From Pseudoruegeria aquimaris (GTDB lineage: Bacteria > Pseudomonadota > Alphaproteobacteria > Rhodobacterales > Rhodobacteraceae), in NCBI RefSeq assembly GCF_900172235.1, contig NZ_FWFQ01000029.1, positions 1 to 36,740 on the forward strand: a DNA stretch of 36,740 nt, in the 5' to 3' direction. Positions 19,855-26,819 of this stretch are shown piece after piece. The stretch's first letter is position 1; every line of letters begins with the position of its first letter. Both the position numbers and the translations under genes were made by a program. The notes under the pieces are model-generated. The model saw only the letters and a list, made by a program, of their open reading frames with translations. It searched no databases and was not told the DNA's origin.

Positions 19855-20664
19855 ATGACGGCAGTTGCAGGAGGCGACGGGACGGTGGGAAAGGCACTGG
19901 AAGTGCTTGACCTCGTTGCGTCTTTTGGCAGGCCCGTGCGGTTCTCCGAGATCCTCGACAAGAGCCCCTACCCGAAGGCGACGACCTACCGACTCATCCA
20001 GACGCTGACCAACCAGCGCATGCTCGGCTTCGATGCCGAGCGCCAGACCTACGCGCCCGGCGTGCGCCTCGTGCGGCTGGCCCACGCGGCCTGGACGCAA
20101 AGCTCGCTCGCCCCGATCGCGCGCCCCTTCATCGATGCGCTCAGCCTCGAAGTGGGGGATACGGTCCACCTCGCGCAGCTCGATCACGCGCAGGTTCTCT
20201 ACGTGGACAAGCGCAACGCGCGCGAGCCGGTGCAGATGTTCTCGCAGGCCGGCAAGGTCGGCCCGGCCTATTGCACCGGGGTGGGCAAGGCGATGCTGGC
20301 CTATCTGCCGGAGGCAGAGCTGGCCCCGATCCTGAGCCAGCAGAGCTACCACCGCTTCACCCCCAGCACGCTGACCTCCGAAGAGGAACTGCGCGCGGAG
20401 CTCGCCAACATCCGCGCCCGCGGCTACGCCTTCGACCGCGAGGAGCACGAGCCCGGGATCATCTGCGTGGCTTTGCCGATCCTCAGCGAGAGCAAGCGTG
20501 TGCTCGGCGCGCTGTCGGTCACCACCACCAACACCCGAAAGACATTGGACGATCTCGCCGCGCTCGCGCCGGTGATCGCCGAGACCGCACGGCGCATCGC
20601 CGGGGAGGCCGAAAGTTGGCGCTTCCCCGATGCCGCCGCCCAGACCACCAGAACAGGAACGTAA
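19855..20664 (+). CDS. IclR family transcriptional regulator
   Basis: Regulator of 269 residues. The N-terminal winged helix (about 10-75; GKALEVLDLVASF, then KATTYRLIQTL as the recognition helix) is followed by the IclR ligand-binding domain (about 85-255) with the usual GPAYCTGVGKAMLAYL and EEHEPGIICVALPI segments. The start at 19855 is preferred to an upstream in-frame GTG (19807), because AGGAGGAGGAG lies 5-7 bases before this ATG. It diverges from the binding-protein gene and is followed, 3 bp later, by the transporter ATPase. It probably senses a galactoside or a pathway intermediate. Confidence 0.9.
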   Translation: MTAVAGGDGTVGKALEVLDLVASFGRPVRFSEILDKSPYPKATTYRLIQTLTNQRMLGFDAERQTYAPGVRLVRLAHAAWTQSSLAPIARPFIDALSLEVGDTVHLAQLDHAQVLYVDKRNAREPVQMFSQAGKVGPAYCTGVGKAMLAYLPEAELAPILSQQSYHRFTPSTLTSEEELRAELANIRARGYAFDREEHEPGIICVALPILSESKRVLGALSVTTTNTRKTLDDLAALAPVIAETARRIAGEAESWRFPDAAAQTTRTGT

Positions 20665-20667
20665 TTC

Positions 20668-21732
<1,065 letters not shown>

Positions 21733-21785
21733 TCTTCCGGGCGCGGCGCCCTGCAAGCCGCCGTGCCTGTCAGCGATGCGAGAAG

Positions 21786-21826
21786 CCCCCCGGCGGCATG
21801 GGCCAATCTGCCGGGGGGTTTTCTTT
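21786..21826 (+). terminator. Rho-independent terminator after the ATPase gene
   Basis: CCCCCCGGC and GCCGGGGGG form a 9-bp GC stem with a 15-base loop, followed by TTTTCTTT. It lies 53 bp after the ATPase stop and ends just before the convergent znuA stop, so it separates the galactoside locus from the zinc locus. Confidence 0.85.
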
Positions 21827-21837
21827 CGCGCGGGCGC

Positions 21838-22944
21838 CTACCGCCCGGCCCCGCATGTGGCGAAACTCGTGGCCATCGAAAGGATCAGCGCCTCGTAGAG
21901 GTTGGGGCCGGGCTGCAGGGTGGCCCCGGTCGGGTCGAGCATCCCGATCGCGATGTCGCTTCCTTCCGTTACGGCCCGGATCAGGCGGTCGTCCTGCTGG
22001 GGTTCGCCGAAGATGCAGGCCACGGGCCGTGCCGCCACCTGATCCCGCAGGGCCTTGATCTGCGCTGCGCTCGGCGCGGCGTGATCGCCCGCTTTCAGCG
22101 ATCCCAGGACCTCGATGCCGAACCGTTCGGTGAAATGGCCATAGGCATCGTGCAGCACCAGCACGGGGCCGGGGTCGCGATCCTTCAGCAGCGCTTCGAT
22201 CTCGACCATCATCGCATCGATCCGGCTTTGGGCCGCGAGGGCGTTGGCCGCATAGGCGGCGGCATTGGCCGGGTCCAGCTCGCCGAGGTGCAGCGCGATC
22301 TCTTCCAGCCAGTCGCGGGCGATCATCGGGTCCAGCCAGGCGTGGGGATCCACCCCGCCGTGATCGTGGCCCCCGTGATTGAGCCCACCGTGATCGTGGC
22401 CACCCTCATCGTGCCCGCCCTCATCGTGGTTGTCGTGATCGTGGCTTTCGTGTGCGTCTTCGCCATGATCCGCGCCCGCGTGATCATCATGCGCGGTGCC
22501 TTCGTGGTGGTCGTCGTGAGCCTCCTCGTCGTGCGCTTCGCCGTGATGATCGTCTTCGCCGTGGTGGCCTTCGTGATGGTCGTCTTCCTCGTGGTGTTCG
22601 TCATGGTGGGGCGCGTCGCCATCGTGAACGTGCCCGAGCAGCGCCAGCGCCTCGCCCTTCACGCCGGTGCCCTCCACCGCCCGTTCGAGCGAGGGGGTCA
22701 GCTCGGGCCCGACCCAGATGAACAGATCCGCATTGGCAAGCCCGCGTGCCTGCGAGGGTTTGAGCTGGAAGCTGTGCGGGTCCGCCGCGCCGTCGATCAG
22801 CAGCTGCGGCGTGCCGATCTCGCCCATCACCTGCGCCACGAGGGAATGCACGGGGGCGATATCCGTCACGACCTGGGGAACATCTGCACATGCGCTGTGG
22901 CCAAGACCGGCGGCCGCGGCCGCCGCAAGAATCAGGCGTTTCAT
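21838..22944 (-). CDS. znuA: Zinc ABC transporter substrate-binding protein ZnuA
   Basis: Periplasmic zinc-binding protein of 368 residues. A signal peptide ends near HSACA. Cluster A-I marks include VTDIAPVHSLVAQVM, the zinc ligand histidine in DPHSFQLKPS, and a second histidine in DPHAWLDP (about 201). Between these is an unusually long His/Asp/Glu-rich loop, about residues 105-196. Such loops in ZnuA proteins are thought to catch or sense zinc. The start at 22944 leaves 97 bp to zur, holding the Zur box. It is divergent from zur-znuC-znuB, completing a full uptake system. Confidence 0.93.
   Translation of the reverse strand: MKRLILAAAAAAGLGHSACADVPQVVTDIAPVHSLVAQVMGEIGTPQLLIDGAADPHSFQLKPSQARGLANADLFIWVGPELTPSLERAVEGTGVKGEALALLGHVHDGDAPHHDEHHEEDDHHEGHHGEDDHHGEAHDEEAHDDHHEGTAHDDHAGADHGEDAHESHDHDNHDEGGHDEGGHDHGGLNHGGHDHGGVDPHAWLDPMIARDWLEEIALHLGELDPANAAAYAANALAAQSRIDAMMVEIEALLKDRDPGPVLVLHDAYGHFTERFGIEVLGSLKAGDHAAPSAAQIKALRDQVAARPVACIFGEPQQDDRLIRAVTEGSDIAIGMLDPTGATLQPGPNLYEALILSMATSFATCGAGR
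22357..22632 (-). repeat. Low-complexity His/Asp/Glu-rich loop within znuA
   Basis: About 92 codons dominated by His, Asp, Glu and Gly, with repeated units such as HDEGGHD, HDHGG and DDHHEG. The opposite strand therefore reads as a long Val/Ile-rich hydrophobic frame that is not a gene. Repeat-driven length variation between strains is expected here. Confidence 0.85.
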
Positions 22945-23000
22945 CGGTTGTCCTTGTCTCGTCGGATGGGAAGCGTTAGAGAAAGGCTCTCTACTAGTGA

Positions 23001-23015
23001 TGTAATAACATTACA
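23001..23015. promoter_or_regulatory. Zur box between znuA and zur
   Basis: TGTAAT and ATTACA form a perfect inverted repeat around AAC. It stands out in a GC-rich genome and lies in the 97-bp divergent gap between znuA and zur-znuCB. Zur operators in alphaproteobacteria are AT-rich palindromes of this kind. Zinc-loaded Zur bound here would repress both directions, including its own gene. Confidence 0.85.
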
Positions 23016-23041
23016 ACTCGAAATTTGCCGGGGGATGGGCC

Positions 23042-23524
23042 ATGCCGGAGCCGACCGCTTTCCACGAACACGATCATGCCGCCTGCCGGGACGAGGGGTT
23101 GGCACACGCCGAGGAGATTGCCCGCGCCCGCAAGCTGCGCCTGACACCGGTGCGCCGCCGCACGCTTGAAATCCTGCTGGAGCGCCATCGCGCCCTCGGG
23201 GCCTACGAGGTGTTGGAGAGGCTGGCGGAAGACGGTTTCGGCAGCCAGCCGCCCGTGGCCTACCGGGCGCTTGAGTTCCTGGTGGAGAACGGGCTCGCGC
23301 ATCGCATCCAGCGGCTGAACGCCTACACCGCCTGCGCGCATCCGGGCGAGGATCACAGCCCCGTCTTCCTGATCTGCTCCGAATGCAAATCCGTGGCCGA
23401 AGCCCCGGCGCAGGGCGTGCTTAAGGCGATGTCGCAGGCGGCGCAGCCCCTTGGCTTCGCCATCACCCAGAGCAACATCGAGGCCGTCGGCACCTGCCCG
23501 GCCTGCGCGGAGGCGGTGGCATGA
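23042..23524 (+). CDS. zur: Zinc uptake regulator Zur (Fur family)
   Basis: Regulator of 160 residues. The DNA-binding winged helix covers about 30-90 (LRLTPVRRRTLEILLE, then PPVAYRALEFLVENG). The structural zinc site is formed by C112/C115 (CSEC) and C152/C155 (CPAC). The segment AHPGEDHSPVFLICSEC is like Zur and unlike Fur. A short His-rich stretch (HEHDH) lies at the N-terminus. It shares an operon with znuC by a 4-bp ATGA overlap, and lies directly after the palindromic box. These neighbours make the zinc role firm. Confidence 0.93.
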   Translation: MPEPTAFHEHDHAACRDEGLAHAEEIARARKLRLTPVRRRTLEILLERHRALGAYEVLERLAEDGFGSQPPVAYRALEFLVENGLAHRIQRLNAYTACAHPGEDHSPVFLICSECKSVAEAPAQGVLKAMSQAAQPLGFAITQSNIEAVGTCPACAEAVA

Positions 23525-24285
23525 GCCTGATCGAAGCACGCAACATGTCGGTGGCCTACACCGATACACCCGCGCTCGCCGCCGTGGATCTCAGCATCGA
23601 ACCGGGCGAGATCGTCACCGTGATCGGGCCCAACGGCTCCGGCAAATCCACCCTGATCCGCGCGCTTCTCGGCGTGGTGGCCCCCTCGGGCGGCAGCATC
23701 CACCGCAAGCCGGGGCTGCGCATCGGCTACGTGCCGCAGAAGCTGAGCCTCGATGCGAACCTGCCGCTGACGGTGCGCCGTTTCCTCTGCCTGCCGCGCC
23801 GCCACAGCGCCGCGGAGATCGCCGCGATGCTCGAACGCGTGGGGGTGCCGGGGCTTCAGGAGCGGCAGATGTCGGCCCTGTCAGGCGGGCAGTTCCAGCG
23901 CGTGCTGCTGGCGCGTGCCCTGCTGATGAAGCCCGAGATCCTGATCCTCGACGAAGCCACGCAGGGGCTGGACCAGCCCGGCGTCGCCGCCTTCTACCGG
24001 CTGATCGAGGCGATCCGTTCGGAGATGGGCTGCGCGGTGCTCATGGTCAGCCACGATCTGCACGTGGTGATGCGCGCCACGGACCGGGTGGTCTGCCTCA
24101 ATGGCCATATCTGCTGCGAGGGCGCGCCGACGGTCGTCTCCGAGATGCCGGAATACCGCGCGCTCTTCGGGCTGGGCACCGGCGGCGCACTGGCGCTCTA
24201 CCAGCACGCCCATGATCACGAGCACGATCACCTCGGTGCGGGCGATGGCCACGATCACCACCACCCTCATCACGGGGCCGCCTGA
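23521..24285 (+). CDS. znuC: Zinc ABC transporter ATP-binding protein ZnuC
   Basis: ATPase of 254 residues. Walker A is GPNGSGKST (about 37-45), signature LSGGQFQR, Walker B ILILDEA, and the H-loop histidine is in MVSHDLH. The C-terminus (about 228-254) is rich in His and Asp (HAHDHEHDH, HDHHHPHH), as in many ZnuC proteins, and may bind zinc at the cytoplasmic face. It overlaps zur at its start and znuB at its end (TGATG), so the three are probably translated as a unit. Confidence 0.94.
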   Translation: MSLIEARNMSVAYTDTPALAAVDLSIEPGEIVTVIGPNGSGKSTLIRALLGVVAPSGGSIHRKPGLRIGYVPQKLSLDANLPLTVRRFLCLPRRHSAAEIAAMLERVGVPGLQERQMSALSGGQFQRVLLARALLMKPEILILDEATQGLDQPGVAAFYRLIEAIRSEMGCAVLMVSHDLHVVMRATDRVVCLNGHICCEGAPTVVSEMPEYRALFGLGTGGALALYQHAHDHEHDHLGAGDGHDHHHPHHGAA

Positions 24286-25076
24286 TGCTAGACGATTTCC
24301 TGTTGCGCGCGGTGCTGGCCGGGATCGGCGTGGCGCTGGCTGCCGGCCCGCTGGGCTCCTTCGTCGTCTGGCGCCGCATGGCCTACTTCGGCGACGCCAC
24401 CGCCCATGCCGCCGTGCTGGGCGTCGCCCTCTCCTTCGGCTTCTCGGTCTCGATCTACGTGGGCACGCTGATCACCGCCCTGGCCATGGCATTCGCGGTC
24501 TCCTCGCTCTATGCGCGTGGCCATGCCATCGAAACGGCCCTCGGCGTGATGAGCCATACCGCGCTGGCGCTCGGCCTCGTGGCGATGAGCTTTCTCAGCG
24601 GGGTGCGCGTCGATCTCTCGGCCTTCCTGTTCGGCGACATCCTCGCGGTGTCGAAACAGGATCTCGCGGTGATCTGGGGCGGCGCGGCGCTGGTGCTGGC
24701 GCTGCTGGCGTGGCGCTGGCAGGCGTTGCTGACGGCCACGCTCAACACCGAGCTGGCGCAGGCCAGCGGGATCGACGCCCGCCGCGAACAGCTCGTGCTC
24801 ACCCTGGCCCTGGCGGTGGTGGTGGCCGTGGCGCTGAAGGTCGTGGGCGCGCTGCTGATCACCGCCCTGCTGCTGATCCCCGCGGCCTCGGCCCGCAACC
24901 TCGCCCGCACGCCGGAGACCATGGCGGTGATCGCCATCGGCCTCGGAATGCTCGCGAGCCTTGCCGGGTTGCAGCTTTCACTCACCGCCGACACGCCCGC
25001 CGGCCCCAGCATCGTCGTAGCTGCCGGCGCGATCTACGCGGTGTCGCTGGCGCTGGGCCGCCCCCGCTCGCGCTAG
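24285..25076 (+). CDS. znuB: Zinc ABC transporter permease ZnuB
   Basis: Inner-membrane permease of 263 residues, with about eight hydrophobic helices and the family-9 permease motifs WRRMAYFGDATAHAAVLG near residues 28-45 and VGALLITALLLIPAA near 188-202. It overlaps the znuC stop by one base. It is the last gene of the zinc operon and converges with the soeC-like gene across 30 bp without an obvious terminator. Confidence 0.94.
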   Translation: MLDDFLLRAVLAGIGVALAAGPLGSFVVWRRMAYFGDATAHAAVLGVALSFGFSVSIYVGTLITALAMAFAVSSLYARGHAIETALGVMSHTALALGLVAMSFLSGVRVDLSAFLFGDILAVSKQDLAVIWGGAALVLALLAWRWQALLTATLNTELAQASGIDARREQLVLTLALAVVVAVALKVVGALLITALLLIPAASARNLARTPETMAVIAIGLGMLASLAGLQLSLTADTPAGPSIVVAAGAIYAVSLALGRPRSR

Positions 25077-25106
25077 GCGCCCGCCCCGGGAAGGCTCTCG
25101 CGCCCG

Positions 25107-26006
25107 TCAGGCCTGCGCGCCCGCCGGGCCGCCCCGCTTGCCGTAGTAGAGGCCGACGACATGCTCGGCCTCGGCGAAGAAGAGCCAGCGCGCCGCCATC
25201 ACCCCGCCGACGTGCAGAATGACGGCCACGAGCGCCAGCAGGTGGCCGACGGGCAGCAGCAGCAGGATCGCGGCAGGCAGCAGGCTCATGCACAGCAGCG
25301 CGATCCGGCGCAGCTTCACCGCATGCTTGCGGCCCACGACGTATACCATCTCGTCCAGCAGGTAGTTGGTGCCCGTGTGCGGCGGCTCGAACAGGCGCAC
25401 GTCGCCGATCGTGCCCAGCCCCGTGGCCGTGCCCATGGTGGAGCCCGCCCTTGCGAAGCGTTTGTCGCCGTCGTGCCAGATCCACGCCTGGAGCGCGCCC
25501 ACGGCAAGCAGCAGAATCCCGGCAAGCGTCGCCTGCCCGGCCAGAAGCGCGCCGCCGCCGAGCGCCAGCAGCAGGAACAGCAGCGGCGTGGACCAATGGT
25601 TCCAGCGCGGAATGCTCGCAAGCTGGGTGTAGATCATCGAGGTGGAGAACACCGTCGCAATGCAAAGAAGCGCCCCCAAGGCCCCGAGCAGGGGCAGGTG
25701 CAGGCCGAGAAAGATCAGGCAGGCCGCGTAGAGCCCCGTCACCACCAGCGCCGAAACCGCCAGCCAGGCCTCGCGGCTCAGCCAGCTCGTGCGCCACTGC
25801 GAAAACGCCTTCACTGCGTTCTTCGGATTGGCGAGGTGGAAGGTGGAGGCCACCAGGCCCCCGCAGGCCAGCGCGTAGCCGATGAAGAAGAAGACGAAAG
25901 CCACGAACCCCGACACGTCCGGAATGCCGAGGCCGAGATAGAACAGCAGGCCGAAGCCCAGGCCCGAGAGCGTCGTGAAAAGAATGACGGAAGGAGCGGG
26001 ATGCAT
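25107..26006 (-). CDS. soeC: Membrane anchor subunit (DmsC family), probable SoeC
   Basis: Polytopic quinone-side anchor of 299 residues with about eight hydrophobic helices. The first follows directly after MHPAPSVILFTTLSG. Segments such as HLANPKNAVKAFSQWRTSWLSREAW are typical of DmsC anchors, which pass electrons to or from the quinone pool. The start at 26006 leaves one base after the iron-sulfur subunit stop, so the two are coupled. The frame extends upstream, but that part overlaps the iron-sulfur gene. With the other two subunits it forms a CISM complex. SoeC is the likely identity because the catalytic subunit looks like SoeA. Confidence 0.82.
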   Translation of the reverse strand: MHPAPSVILFTTLSGLGFGLLFYLGLGIPDVSGFVAFVFFFIGYALACGGLVASTFHLANPKNAVKAFSQWRTSWLSREAWLAVSALVVTGLYAACLIFLGLHLPLLGALGALLCIATVFSTSMIYTQLASIPRWNHWSTPLLFLLLALGGGALLAGQATLAGILLLAVGALQAWIWHDGDKRFARAGSTMGTATGLGTIGDVRLFEPPHTGTNYLLDEMVYVVGRKHAVKLRRIALLCMSLLPAAILLLLPVGHLLALVAVILHVGGVMAARWLFFAEAEHVVGLYYGKRGGPAGAQA

Positions 26007-26007
26007 G

Positions 26008-26754
26008 TCAGAGCTTCTCCAGGGCTTTGTCGAGCCAGCCAAGGAAGCCCTTGGGCTCCTCGGCGACGGGTTTGAGCAGCGGTGCCAACACGTCCACCTC
26101 CTCCATCGTGTCCTTCGGGCGCGGCGGCAGGTAGCGGTTCACCGGCTGCGTGCCCTGCTCGGGCATCAACGCCATGCCGCCCCGCTCCGCCGTCAGCTTC
26201 GAGACATTGCTCTCCGGGTCCGCGAAATCGCCGAAATGGCGCGCGCCGGCGGGGCAGGTGCGCACGCAGGCCGGCACCCGATCCTCCTCGGGCAGGGTCT
26301 CGTTGTAGATCCGGTCCACGCAGAGGGTGCATTTCTTCATCACGCCCGCGTCCTGGTCCAGTTCCCGCGCGCCGTAGGGGCAGGCCCAGGCGCAGAGCCC
26401 GCAGCCCATGCAGGCGTCCTCGTTCACCAGCACGATGCCGTCTTCCACGCGCTTGTAGCTCGCCCCGGTCGGGCAGACGGTCACGCAGGGCGCATCGTCA
26501 CAGTGCAGACAGGACTTCGGGAAATGGATCGTCTGCGCCGCCCCCGCCTCGGGCTGCACCTCGAAGGCATGCACCCGGTTCAGGAACGAACCCACGGGCT
26601 CCGCGCCGTAGGCGTCCATGTCCGCGAGCGGTGCGCCGTAGTTCTGCGTGTTCCACCCCTTGCAGGCCGTCACGCAGGCATGACACCCCACGCAGGTGTC
26701 CAGGTCGATCACGAGCCCGAGCTTCTTATCGGTGCTGTCAGGCAGTGCGGTCAT
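26008..26754 (-). CDS. soeB: Four-cluster iron-sulfur subunit (DmsB/NrfC type), probable SoeB
   Basis: Electron-transfer protein of 248 residues with four cysteine groups for [4Fe-4S] clusters: CVGCHACVTAC near the start, CLHCDDAPCVTVC, CMGCGLCAWAC, and CTLCVDR with CVRTC. It has no signal peptide and would sit on the cytoplasmic face together with the catalytic subunit. The ATG at 26754 is preferred; a GTG at 26769 in the same frame is possible and has no better ribosome site. It is separated from soeA by 65 bp that include an extragenic motif. It passes electrons from the molybdenum subunit to the membrane anchor. Confidence 0.87.
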   Translation of the reverse strand: MTALPDSTDKKLGLVIDLDTCVGCHACVTACKGWNTQNYGAPLADMDAYGAEPVGSFLNRVHAFEVQPEAGAAQTIHFPKSCLHCDDAPCVTVCPTGASYKRVEDGIVLVNEDACMGCGLCAWACPYGARELDQDAGVMKKCTLCVDRIYNETLPEEDRVPACVRTCPAGARHFGDFADPESNVSKLTAERGGMALMPEQGTQPVNRYLPPRPKDTMEEVDVLAPLLKPVAEEPKGFLGWLDKALEKL

Positions 26755-26769
26755 CGCTTGGGGCCCCAC

Positions 26770-26800
26770 TTTGTTCCGAAAATATCCCCGCCGGAGGCAT
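26770..26800 (-). repeat. Candidate Rhodobacteraceae-type extragenic motif
   Basis: On the minus strand the gap between soeA and soeB contains GCCTCCGGCGGGGATATTTT followed by CGGAAC. CCTCCGG and the GGCGGGG that follows are partly self-complementary, and ATATTTT follows. I recall similar GC-box plus TATTT elements between many Rhodobacteraceae genes. A related but not identical element lies at 9306-9354. Only these two are seen here, so the dispersed nature is unproven. Confidence 0.35.
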
Positions 26801-26819
26801 GAAACTCATCGCGCATCGC

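Noticed and set aside
21763-23169. Long plus-strand frame with a Val/Ile-rich hydrophobic segment opposite znuA
   Set aside because: It is the complement of the His/Asp-rich codons of znuA and runs through the Zur box and into zur. There is no ribosome site or conserved start.
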